Below are positions 27,240-34,228 of a stretch of DNA of 64,000 bases, in pieces (position 1 is the stretch's first letter; each line of letters starts with the position of its first letter). The DNA comes from Tepidiforma sp. Lineage in GTDB: Bacteria; Chloroflexota; Dehalococcoidia; Tepidiformales; Tepidiformaceae. Made by a program: the position numbers and the translations under genes. The notes beneath the pieces were generated by a model. It made no database searches. It saw only the letters and a program-made list of their open reading frames with translations, and was not told the DNA's origin. The DNA lies in contig BPIE01000001.1 of NCBI GenBank assembly GCA_026003935.1, forward strand, positions 496,001-560,000, read 5' to 3'.

Positions 27240-28717
27240 GCGCCTGCCTCCCTGAGCGCGGCCCGGGTCTCGCTCCAGCTGCGGAGCGCTGCGTCGACCT
27301 CGTCCGGGGTCTCGAAGTGGTCCGCGTTGAAGAGCGCGCAGAGGAGGTTGGTGACCAGCGGACGCTCGGCATCGCCGCCGGGCAGCCCCGATAGGAGTGC
27401 CTCGACCCGCTTCCACACCCGGAACCGGCGGTGGCTGACGTACGTGCGGGTGGAGACCGACTGGGGTGTCCAGAGCGCGGCGCTCAGGGCTGCTGTCTCC
27501 TCGGCGACCGAGGCGACGAGGGTGCCGGCCGCGCCTGATTCGATGAGGGCGAGCGCAAGCGCATGCCGGCCGCCCGCCGGGAGCTCCGCGAGGGCGTCGG
27601 CGACGAGGGCGGACCGCTCTTGCCGCGAGAGGTCGCCGGCGTGGACGGCGAGCAGTGCGCGGCGGACCGGGTCCTTCTCGGTGAGCACCCACGAGCGAGG
27701 GTCGTCGCCCGGGACGGCGCCGAGGCGCCAGGCTTCGCGATGTGCCGTGACCACCTTCAGCGGGTCAGGCGTGACGCCCTGGGCGGGAAGCGGGATGGAG
27801 CACTGCAGCGCGAGGAGCGCCGACTCTTCGAGCGTCGCGCCAGGGCTGCCGGTGCGCCGTGCGGCGTGGACTGCCACGACGTTCCGGAGAAGCTGCGCTG
27901 CTCGACGCCCGCTCAGGGGGATGCCGCCCTCGCGGAGCAGTTCGACGGCGAGGCGGACGTATCGCGCGAGCGGCGCCCGGTGCTCTTCGAGGAGGCGCGG
28001 CAAGAGCGTGCGTCCGCGGCTGACGGCCTGGGCCAGCCCGGAAGCGGCGGCCGGGCCGACCGGCGCACCGCTCAGCCGGATGAGCGCCTCGCGTTCGTCC
28101 TCGGTGAGGGCGGACCAGTCCGGCATCTCCACGATGAAGGCGAAGCGGTCGGCGAGGGCGGCGTCGAGCGGGCCGGCGCCGGGGTAGAGCGGCGCATCGA
28201 GAGCGTCGTCGTCTCCGCCGGGCGGGTTCATCGCAGCCCAGCGGTAGACCAGTCCCTCGAGCGGGAGCCCGAGAACCCGCCGCTCGTGGATGATGGGGAA
28301 CATCTTGTTCTGGATGTCGTGGCGGCAGCGGGAGACTTCATCGAAGAAGACCGCCTGGGCCCCCCAAATGGCCGCCGGGGTTCGGATGAACTCGAGCCGG
28401 CCGTCCGGGCCGGGGACCGGGTAGCCGACGAGGTCGTCGAAGTTGAGGAGCGCGGCGTTATAGTGGCGCCACTCGAGCCCGAGCGCGGCAGCGACCCGTT
28501 CCAGCAGGTACGACTTGCCGGTGCCGTGGGGGCCGATGAGGAGCAAGGGGTCGCCGCTGATGAGCGCCCCGAGGAGCACGGGCTCGATGCGATGGACGCC
28601 GACGACGCCGAGCGCCGCGAAAAGGCCGGGCGCCGGCGACCCGGCCGCGGCGGGGGTCGGGGTCTCGCCGGCCGCCGGTGCGGATTTGGACCGGGCAGTT
28701 CGCGGCGGCATCAGCAC
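27236..28717 (-). CDS. MoxR-type AAA+ ATPase
   Basis: A 493-residue ATPase. After a ~30-residue Ala/Pro-rich tail come Walker A IGPHGTGKSYLLE (GPHGTGKS at 62-69), an insert with FDDLVGYP, Walker B AVFFDEVSR and sensor-1-like MNPPGGDDD followed by ALADRFAF, the order found in MoxR/RavA/CobS-like AAA+ proteins. The C-terminal ~200 residues are helical. Such ATPases act with vWA proteins as chaperone-like or metal-insertion machines; the vWA/HExxH protein two genes downstream is the obvious partner. Its start overlaps the upstream 82-residue gene by seven bases. Confidence 0.9.
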   Translation of the reverse strand: MLMPPRTARSKSAPAAGETPTPAAAGSPAPGLFAALGVVGVHRIEPVLLGALISGDPLLLIGPHGTGKSYLLERVAAALGLEWRHYNAALLNFDDLVGYPVPGPDGRLEFIRTPAAIWGAQAVFFDEVSRCRHDIQNKMFPIIHERRVLGLPLEGLVYRWAAMNPPGGDDDALDAPLYPGAGPLDAALADRFAFIVEMPDWSALTEDEREALIRLSGAPVGPAAASGLAQAVSRGRTLLPRLLEEHRAPLARYVRLAVELLREGGIPLSGRRAAQLLRNVVAVHAARRTGSPGATLEESALLALQCSIPLPAQGVTPDPLKVVTAHREAWRLGAVPGDDPRSWVLTEKDPVRRALLAVHAGDLSRQERSALVADALAELPAGGRHALALALIESGAAGTLVASVAEETAALSAALWTPQSVSTRTYVSHRRFRVWKRVEALLSGLPGGDAERPLVTNLLCALFNADHFETPDEVDAALRSWSETRAALREAGA

Positions 28718-28959
28718 GCCCCCCCGGCGGCCTGCAGCTCGATGGCGCGGCCGTCGAAGCGCATGAGGAGGCCGCGAAGGTCCCGCTTCAGGGTCCGGAC
28801 GATGGGCTCGACGTCTTCCAGGAGGAGCGCAAGCGAGGCGCCGGTGTGGAGCAGCAGGTCGACTGTGGTGCCGTGGTGCTCGATGGCCGTGATGCGGCCG
28901 ACGACCGGCGCGCTAAGGATGCGGTGATTGGTGACGGGGAACCGAAGCGAAGCGAACAT
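28711..28959 (-). CDS. Small hypothetical protein, first gene of the riboswitch-controlled operon
   Basis: An 82-residue protein, beginning MFASLRFPVTNHRILSAP and predicted to be beta-rich with one helix; it ends in a short Cys-containing tail. It has no recognised family. Its GGAGG ribosome binding site (28966-28970), six bases from the ATG, is the element that the P1 helix of the downstream aptamer would mask, so it is the direct translational target of the switch. It overlaps the AAA+ start by seven bases. Confidence 0.75.
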   Translation of the reverse strand: MFASLRFPVTNHRILSAPVVGRITAIEHHGTTVDLLLHTGASLALLLEDVEPIVRTLKRDLRGLLMRFDGRAIELQAAGGAC

Positions 28960-28965
28960 GGGTTA

Positions 28966-29057
28966 CCTCCAATCGGTCCTGGCTGTGGCACCTTCCGGGG
29001 CTGCCGGGGTTGCCGGGCGGTCATCGGGCCAGGTCCCTCGCGCCACTCGTGATTGGA
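28966..29057 (-). promoter_or_regulatory. SAM-I (S-box)-type riboswitch aptamer overlapping the ribosome binding site
   Basis: On the transcribed strand the S-box core is plain: GAGGGACCTGGCCCGATGA, then GCCCGGCAACC, then AAGGTGCCA. P1 pairs 29051-29057 with 28968-28974 (TCCAATC with GATTGGA). P2 has the kink-turn-like CCCGATGA, its TGGC can pair with GCCA for the pseudoknot, and P3 is CCCCGG-type. P4 is almost absent. The 3' arm of P1 includes the first three bases of the GGAGG at 28966-28970, so SAM binding should block translation of the first gene. Confidence 0.85.
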
Positions 29058-29157
29058 CTGGACGTTCGCACGCGGCGTTCGCCGCTGCTTGGTTTCGGCG
29101 CCGCACTGCTGGTGATGTGCGGCTGATGGTTCCGAGGCGCCTCCTTTCCGGGGCAGC

Positions 29158-29184
29158 AAAAAGCCCCTCACTGGCGGAGGGGCT
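29158..29184 (-). terminator. Regulated Rho-independent terminator after the first SAM aptamer
   Basis: On the minus strand AGCCCCTC (29184-29177) pairs with GAGGGGCT (29169-29162) followed by a T-run (to 29158). An exclusive antiterminator is possible: GGAGGGGC at 29212-29205 with GCCCCTCC at 29183-29176, eight perfect pairs. GGAGGGGC can also be captured upstream by GCCCCTC at 29226-29220. These three alternative pairings form a classical expression platform. Confidence 0.85.
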
Positions 29185-29223
29185 GGCAGACTCGCGCGCC
29201 GTTCGCCCCTCCATGGACCGAGG

Positions 29224-29335
29224 GGCGGGTTTTGAAAGAACCCGCCGTTGGTTGCCCCGCATACGGGGCCGCGTCGTGCTGGCACCTTGGCGGCGAGACC
29301 AGGTTGCCGGGCAGTCGTGCTGCCTCTCTGGACGC
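29224..29335 (-). promoter_or_regulatory. SAM-IV-like (SAM-I/IV clan) riboswitch aptamer
   Basis: The transcribed strand gives P1 GCGTC (29335-29331) with GACGC (29275-29271); a short P2 GGCAG/CTGCC (29324-29320 with 29314-29310); the invariant CGGCAACC (29309-29302); P3 closed by CCTGG and CCAAGG; and AAGGTGCC (29288-29281). A hairpin GCCCCG/CGGGGC (29269-29264 with 29259-29254) follows P1, and CGGCG at 29247-29243 can pair with CGCCG in the P3 loop (29295-29291). Absence of P4, the extra 3' hairpin and the P3-loop pseudoknot match SAM-IV rather than SAM-I. The downstream hairpin 29246-29224 competes with the pseudoknot. Confidence 0.78.
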
Positions 29336-29345
29336 TTCGACCTGT

Positions 29346-29373
29346 ATCCTAGCCGGCGGCGCCGGCTTGTCAA
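29346..29373 (-). promoter_or_regulatory. Promoter of the SAM-riboswitch operon
   Basis: On the minus strand, consensus TTGACA (29373-29368), a 16-base GC-rich spacer and TAGGAT (29351-29346). Transcription would begin near 29339, just before the P1 helix of the first aptamer. It lies downstream of tRNA-Asn, so the operon has its own promoter. Confidence 0.78.
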
Positions 29374-29409
29374 GAGCAGCCCGGGTAGGTGACGGGCGCT
29401 CTCGAGTGG

Positions 29410-29484
29410 TGGCTCCCCGGCGAGGATTCGAACCTCGAACCTAGCGGTTAACAGCCGCGCGCTCTACCGTTGAGCTACCGGGGA
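29410..29484 (-). tRNA. tRNA-Asn (GTT)
   Basis: A full cloverleaf on the minus strand: acceptor TCCCCGG/CCGGGGA, D arm GCTC..GAGC, anticodon loop CTGTTAA (anticodon GTT) on a GCGGC-type stem, T arm GAGGTTCGAATCCTC, with encoded CCA (29412-29410). A weak TTGCGT (29521-29516) and GAAACT (29498-29493) could be its promoter. Confidence 0.97.
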
Positions 29485-29594
29485 ACGGATTGAGTTTCGG
29501 ACGCGCGGGCGGGATACGCAACCGGCGCGCTCCCGAAGATGGCAGCGCGGGGACCCGGATGTTGGGATGCCGGGGCGGGGACGCGACAGGCCAA

Positions 29595-29635
29595 GGCGGT
29601 CGTACCTGTGAGGGACTGTACGCGGGACGACCGCC
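29595..29635. other. Structured intergenic segment of unknown function
   Basis: Within the 293-base gap between tRNA-Asn and the oxidoreductase gene, GGCGGTCGT (29595-29603) is perfectly complementary to ACGACCGCC (29627-29635). Inside it, CGTAC (29601-29605) can alternatively pair with GTACG (29618-29622). No T-run follows on either strand. No known RNA family recognised; nothing else stands out in this gap. Confidence 0.35.
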
Positions 29636-29777
29636 GGCGGGGAGTCACTTGCGCCCCCAGGTGGATCCCCCCGCCGGCGGCCGTGATTTGAAGTGTGGAG
29701 GCGGCGGGCGGGAGCTTCACCGGAAATCGGCAAGGCGGCCGTAAAATGCCGGCAAACTCGGGAAGGCGGTTCGCGGC

Positions 29778-30851
29778 GTGGCAGTTCCTGTCGTTGGGCT
29801 CATTGGGTGCGGCCACATCGGCCGATTTCATTCGCGGAATCTCCGCGGCGCGATCCGGTCGGGCGTGGTCGAGGCGCGCTATGCGGCGGTCTGCGACCGC
29901 GACCGTTCGCGGGCGGAGGCGTTTGCGGCGATCACGGGTGCGGAGCTGGTGACGGACGATGCAGCGGAGCTGCTGGCGTTCCCGGGGCTGACGGCGGTGT
30001 ACATCTGCACTGAGACGGCGGAGCACCCGGCACTCGTGGAGGCGGCAGCCGAGCGGGGGCTGGACATCTTCTGTGAGAAGCCGCTGGCGCGGACGCTCGG
30101 GGAGGTGGAGCGGATGGTGGAGGCGGTGGAGCGCGCGGGGGTGGTGCACCAGGTGGGGCTCGTGCTGCGGTATTCGCCGGTACTGACGGTGCTGGCGGAG
30201 CTGATGCGGGACCCGGGGCTCGGCCCGCTGCTCACGGCGCATCTGCGCGACGACCAGTTTTTCCCGGTCCGGGGGCACTACCGGAGCACGTGGCGCGGGA
30301 GCTTCGAGCGCGCGGGGGGCGGCACGCTCATCGAGCACTCCATTCATGACGTGGACGTGTTCAGGTGGCTGTTCGGTGAGGTAACGGCGGTGCGGTGCCA
30401 CACGCGCGAGGCGACGCCGGGCCATGCAGGAGTCGAGGATGTGGCGCTGGTGACGTTTCAGCACGAGGGCGGACACCAGACGACGTTGAGCTCGGTGTGG
30501 CACGGGCTGGATGACCGGCCCTCGACGCGGTACCTGGAGGTGTTCTTCGAGGGGGGCTATTTTGCGACGGAGCACGATTTCCTCGGGCCGATCCGGGTGC
30601 AGGGGCGGAGCGGTCCGGTTCGCGAGATGTCGGCCGAGGAGGTCTTCGAGCGGTACGTGGAGCTGGCGGGGCTGGATGGGCGCGGGGCGGAACTGGCGCG
30701 GGCCGGGATGCTCGAGGATGTAGCGTTTCTGCAGTGCGCGGCTTCGAGGCGGGCGGCCTTCCCGGATTTCGGTACGGCGCTGGCGGCGCACCGGGTGGTG
30801 GATGCGTGCTACCGGAGCGCTGCGGAAGCGCGGGAGATTGCGCTGGTATAG
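29778..30851 (+). CDS. Gfo/Idh/MocA family oxidoreductase
   Basis: A 357-residue NAD(P)-dependent oxidoreductase. The N-terminal Rossmann motif is VGLIGCGHIGRFHSRNL (GxGxxG-like), followed by TAVYICTETAEHPALVEAA and the catalytic-type lysine motif FCEKPLARTLGEVERM (EKP). The C-terminal domain has EHSIHDVDVFRWLFGEV, the typical substrate-side histidine region (HDxD). These enzymes act on sugars, inositols or biliverdin-like compounds; the substrate is unknown. The start is a GTG at 29778. Confidence 0.9.
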   Translation: MAVPVVGLIGCGHIGRFHSRNLRGAIRSGVVEARYAAVCDRDRSRAEAFAAITGAELVTDDAAELLAFPGLTAVYICTETAEHPALVEAAAERGLDIFCEKPLARTLGEVERMVEAVERAGVVHQVGLVLRYSPVLTVLAELMRDPGLGPLLTAHLRDDQFFPVRGHYRSTWRGSFERAGGGTLIEHSIHDVDVFRWLFGEVTAVRCHTREATPGHAGVEDVALVTFQHEGGHQTTLSSVWHGLDDRPSTRYLEVFFEGGYFATEHDFLGPIRVQGRSGPVREMSAEEVFERYVELAGLDGRGAELARAGMLEDVAFLQCAASRRAAFPDFGTALAAHRVVDACYRSAAEAREIALV

Positions 30852-30901
30852 GTTGCGGGTTCGAGGTATCGACCGGGCCTATGGCTGAGTGCGAATGCCT
30901 G

Positions 30902-30930
30902 TTTACGTGTCGATAGCGTTCGGATAGCAT
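30902..30930 (+). promoter_or_regulatory. Possible promoter of ccr
   Basis: TTTACG (30902-30907) and TAGCAT (30925-30930) with a 17-base spacer, in the gap before crotonyl-CoA carboxylase/reductase. Each box matches the consensus at four of six positions, so this is suggestive only. Confidence 0.35.
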
Positions 30931-31000
30931 TGGGCCATTCGGCCCGTGTTCGGTGCCAGACCAGCGAAGGGACGGGCCGCGCCCGCCCGAGGAGCAGGAG

Positions 31001-32263
31001 ATGACGACTGAAGTCTTGAAGGACCTCTACGAGATTGGGGAGATGCCGCCGCTCGGCCATGTGCCGAAGAAGATGTACGCGCAGGTGATCCGGCAGTCGC
31101 GCTTTGGGCAGCCGACGCAGGCGTTCCAGGTCGAGGTCATCGATGTCCCGGAGCCGGGGCCGGACGACGTGCTGGTGTACGTGATGGCTGCGGGTGTGAA
31201 CTACAACAACGTGTGGGCGGGTCTCGGGGTGCCGGTGGATGTCATCGCGGCGCGGCAGAAGGAAGGGCAGCCGTGGGACCACCACATCGGCGGTTCGGAT
31301 GCCTCAGGCATTGTGTGGGCGGTGGGGTCGAACGTGAAGAACTGGAAGGTGGGTGACGAAGTCGTCATCCATTGCGGGACGTGGGACGTCCACGCGCCGG
31401 AAGTGAAGGCGGGGCTGGACCCGATGTATCACCCCAGCTACCGGATTTGGGGGTACGAGACAACGTGGGGCTCGTTTGCGCAATTTACGCGGGTGCAGGC
31501 GCACCAGTGCATGCCGAAGGCGCCGCACCTGACGTGGGAAGAGGCCGCTGCGCCGACGCTGGTCGGCGCGACGGCGTACCGGATGCTGTTCGGGTGGCCT
31601 CCGCATGATGTAAAGGAAGGGGATGTGGTGCTGGTGTGGGGGGGCGCCGGCGGGCTGGGGTCGATGGCGATTCAGCTTGCGGCGCAGGTGGGTGCGAAGC
31701 CGATTGCGGTGGTTTCGAGCGAATCGAAGTACGAGTTTTGCCAGCGGCTCGGGGCGGTTGGCTGCATCAACCGGAAGGCGTTCGACCACTGGGGCCGCCT
31801 GCCGGACTGGACCGACAACGAGGCGATGGCGAAGTTTACGGCGGGCGCGCGGGCGTTCGGCAAGGCTATCTGGGACATCCTCGGCGAGCGGAAGAACCCG
31901 CGTATTGTGTTCGAGCACCCGGGGCAGGATACGGTGCCGACCTCGATGTTCGTGTGCGACACGGGCGGGATGGTGGTCATCTGCGCGGGGACCACGGGCT
32001 ACAACGCGGACGTGGACCTGCGCTACCTGTGGATGCGGCAGAAGCGGCTGCAGGGTTCGCACTTTGCGAATGATGAGCAGGCGTACGCGTTCAACGACCT
32101 CGTGGTCCAGGGGAAGATCGACCCCTGCCTGTCGAAGGTGTTCCGGTTCGAGGAAACGGGTCTCTGCCACCAGCTGATGTATGAGAACCGGCACCCGGAC
32201 GGGAACATGGCGATTCTCGTGGGTGCGACGCGCGAGGGCCTGAAGACGCTGAAAGGCGCCTGA
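31001..32263 (+). CDS. ccr: Crotonyl-CoA carboxylase/reductase
   Basis: A 420-residue medium-chain dehydrogenase/reductase of the Ccr type, which reductively carboxylates crotonyl-CoA to ethylmalonyl-CoA with NADPH. Features: [59 protein letters not shown], nucleotide-binding [20 protein letters not shown] and [20 protein letters not shown], all characteristic of Ccr. The start at ATG 31001 has GAGGAG and GGAG just upstream. Together with the split mutase at 15.7-20.5 kb it suggests part of an ethylmalonyl-CoA-type or propionyl-CoA route. Confidence 0.93.
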   Translation: MTTEVLKDLYEIGEMPPLGHVPKKMYAQVIRQSRFGQPTQAFQVEVIDVPEPGPDDVLVYVMAAGVNYNNVWAGLGVPVDVIAARQKEGQPWDHHIGGSDASGIVWAVGSNVKNWKVGDEVVIHCGTWDVHAPEVKAGLDPMYHPSYRIWGYETTWGSFAQFTRVQAHQCMPKAPHLTWEEAAAPTLVGATAYRMLFGWPPHDVKEGDVVLVWGGAGGLGSMAIQLAAQVGAKPIAVVSSESKYEFCQRLGAVGCINRKAFDHWGRLPDWTDNEAMAKFTAGARAFGKAIWDILGERKNPRIVFEHPGQDTVPTSMFVCDTGGMVVICAGTTGYNADVDLRYLWMRQKRLQGSHFANDEQAYAFNDLVVQGKIDPCLSKVFRFEETGLCHQLMYENRHPDGNMAILVGATREGLKTLKGA

Positions 32264-32286
32264 GGCCAGGGGACGAGGCATGATGG

Positions 32287-32320
32287 CGCGCCCGGCTCGA
32301 GATCGAGCCGGGCGCGTCTT
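32287..32320 (+). terminator. Terminator-like hairpin after ccr
   Basis: A 14-base inverted repeat, CGCGCCCGGCTCGA (32287-32300) against TCGAGCCGGGCGCG (32303-32316), then TCTT. The T-run is short. The rest of the 32264-32512 gap holds a GC-rich stretch with no recognised RNA family. Confidence 0.6.
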
Positions 32321-32512
32321 GCACCGGGGCCTGCAGCCAGGCAACGAGCGCGCCGCATCGAAGACACGCGAGGGGTCGTCGCCGGTCGTGAAGGGCGGGG
32401 ACTCCCCCCTGCTGACGCCGGGAAAAGCCTGCGGGCGGTAGGCCCGCGCATCGTCTTTAGGGTGCGGGTGGCGGATACTGCGGAGACACGAGAAATCAAA
32501 CAGGACTGTCGA

Positions 32513-33685
32513 ATGGCCAGGGATTACGCAGCTGACATTTCGGACCCCATCGCGCGGGAGATCGTCACGAACGTGGGCGTTTGGGTGGATCGCGAGGTGA
32601 AGCCGGTCGCGAGCCACTACGAGCACGCGGACGAGTTCCCGGAGCCGCTGGTGAAAGGGATGTCCGAGATGGGGCTCTTCGGCATCAAGATCCCGGAGCG
32701 GTACGGCGGGCTCGACCTGACGTTCGAGTGCTACGCGGGGGTGTGCATGGAGCTTGCGCGGGGCTGGATGAGCCTCGCGGGCATCATCAACACGCATGTG
32801 CTGGTTGGGTATGCGATCAGCGAATACGGGACCGAAGAGCAGAAGCAGAAGTACCTGCCGCGGATGGTGGAGCCGGAGATTCGCTGTGCGCTGAGCATCA
32901 CGGAGCCGGACGCAGGCTCGGATGCGCAGGCAATCAAGACGACGGCGCGCCGGGACGGGGACGACTACATCATCAATGGCCAGAAGATGTGGGTGACGAA
33001 CGGCCAGCGGGCCGGGGTCTACCTGGTGCTGACGAAGACCGACCCGGAGGCGCAGCCGCGGCACCGGGGCATCACGGCATTCCTCGTCGATGCGGGGACG
33101 CCGGGGTTTACGCCGGGGCGAAAGCTGGAGAAGCTGGGCTATAAGGGCGTGGAGACGACGGAGCTGACGTTCGATGATGCGCGGGTGCCGGCATCGCAGG
33201 TGCTGGGCGGCAAAGAGGGGCAGGGGTTCCAGCATGTGATGAGCGCGTTGGAGGTGGGGCGCATCAACGTGGCGGCGCGCGGCGTGGGGGTGGCGCAGGC
33301 GGCGTTCGATGATGCGATCCGGTACGCGCAGAAGCGGGAGGCGTTTGGGAAGCCGATATTCGAACACCAGGCGCAGCAGCTTCGGCTTGCGGAGATGATC
33401 ACGAAGATCAGGGCGGCGCGGCTGCTGACGCTGGATGCAGCGCGCAAGAAGGACTCGGGCGTGCGGAGCGACCTCGACGCAGGGATGGCGAAGCTGTTCG
33501 CGACGGAGATTGCGCAGGAATGCGTGCTGGATGCGATGCGCATCCATGGCGGCGTGGGCTACAGCAAGGAGCTGCCGCTCGAACGGTACTACCGCGATGC
33601 GCCGCTGATGGTGATTGCGGAGGGGACGAGCGACATTCAGAAGATTGTCATTGCCCGGAACATCGTGAAGGAGTACCCGGTCTAG
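32513..33685 (+). CDS. Acyl-CoA dehydrogenase family protein
   Basis: A 390-residue FAD flavoprotein of standard acyl-CoA dehydrogenase length. It has CALSITEPDAGSDAQAIKT (FAD/substrate signature), QKMWVTNGQRAGVYLVLTKT, KLEKLGYKGVETTELTFDDA, YAQKREAFGKPIFEHQAQQL and the C-terminal AEGTSDIQKIVIARNIV, where the Glu of EGT is the expected catalytic base. It is shorter than methylsuccinyl-CoA dehydrogenase, so the exact substrate in the neighbouring Ccr/MaoC context is open. The ribosome binding site is weak; ATG 32513 is chosen from conservation. Confidence 0.9.
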   Translation: MARDYAADISDPIAREIVTNVGVWVDREVKPVASHYEHADEFPEPLVKGMSEMGLFGIKIPERYGGLDLTFECYAGVCMELARGWMSLAGIINTHVLVGYAISEYGTEEQKQKYLPRMVEPEIRCALSITEPDAGSDAQAIKTTARRDGDDYIINGQKMWVTNGQRAGVYLVLTKTDPEAQPRHRGITAFLVDAGTPGFTPGRKLEKLGYKGVETTELTFDDARVPASQVLGGKEGQGFQHVMSALEVGRINVAARGVGVAQAAFDDAIRYAQKREAFGKPIFEHQAQQLRLAEMITKIRAARLLTLDAARKKDSGVRSDLDAGMAKLFATEIAQECVLDAMRIHGGVGYSKELPLERYYRDAPLMVIAEGTSDIQKIVIARNIVKEYPV

Positions 33686-33735
33686 CGAACGGGGCGGGCC
33701 GGAAAGAGATTCGAGTGCACAAGGAGCTGCAAGTA

Positions 33736-34215
33736 ATGACCGTGTACGACGGGCGCGACAAGTTCGGCCGCTACTACGAGGACTTCGAGGTCGGGGACGT
33801 GTACAAGCACTGGCCCGGCAAGACCATCACGGAAGCGATGGACCATCTGTTTTGCGATATCACGATGAACCATCATCCGCTGCACAGCGACCGGTGGTAT
33901 GCGGAGGAGGAGACGCACTTCAAGCAGAACGTGGTGGTGGGGAACCTCGTGTATTCACTGGTGTTAGGGATGAGCGTGCCGGACGTCTCGGGGAAAGCGA
34001 TTGCCAACCTCGAGATCGAGAGCCTGAAGCACCTGAAGCCGACGTTCCACGGGGACACGATCCGGGCGGAGACGACGGTGCTGGAGAAGAAGGAGACGTC
34101 GGACGGGACGCGGGGCATCGTGACGGTGGAGACGCGCGGCTTCAACCAGCGCGGGGAAGAGGTGTGCTATTTCCGCCGCAAGGTGATGGTGCCGAAGCGG
34201 CCGAAGGCGGAGTAG
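33736..34215 (+). CDS. MaoC family dehydratase (hot-dog fold)
   Basis: A 159-residue single hot-dog-domain hydratase. It has GRYYEDFEVGDVYKHWPGKT, ITEAMDHLFCDITMNHHPLH (the hydratase-2-type active-site Asp/His region) and a later GDTIRAETTVLEKKE. Such proteins hydrate enoyl-CoA or mesaconyl-CoA-type substrates. AAGGAG (33721-33726) is nine bases upstream of ATG 33736. It follows the acyl-CoA dehydrogenase gene after 50 bases, so the two probably act on consecutive CoA intermediates. Confidence 0.88.
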   Translation: MTVYDGRDKFGRYYEDFEVGDVYKHWPGKTITEAMDHLFCDITMNHHPLHSDRWYAEEETHFKQNVVVGNLVYSLVLGMSVPDVSGKAIANLEIESLKHLKPTFHGDTIRAETTVLEKKETSDGTRGIVTVETRGFNQRGEEVCYFRRKVMVPKRPKAE

Positions 34216-34228
34216 GATACCGGGCACG

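Noticed and set aside
28963-29373. An open frame of ~136 codons running through the leader on the minus strand
   Set aside because: The same bases form conserved SAM-aptamer helices and a terminator; the peptide is Arg/Pro-rich and has no family.
29464-29733. An 89-codon minus-strand frame overlapping tRNA-Asn
   Set aside because: It crosses the tRNA gene and has Pro/Arg/Ser-rich composition with no ribosome binding site.
32320-32512. A possible riboswitch in the gap between ccr and the acyl-CoA dehydrogenase gene
   Set aside because: The stretch is GC-rich with some hairpins, but none of the riboswitch cores I know could be matched.
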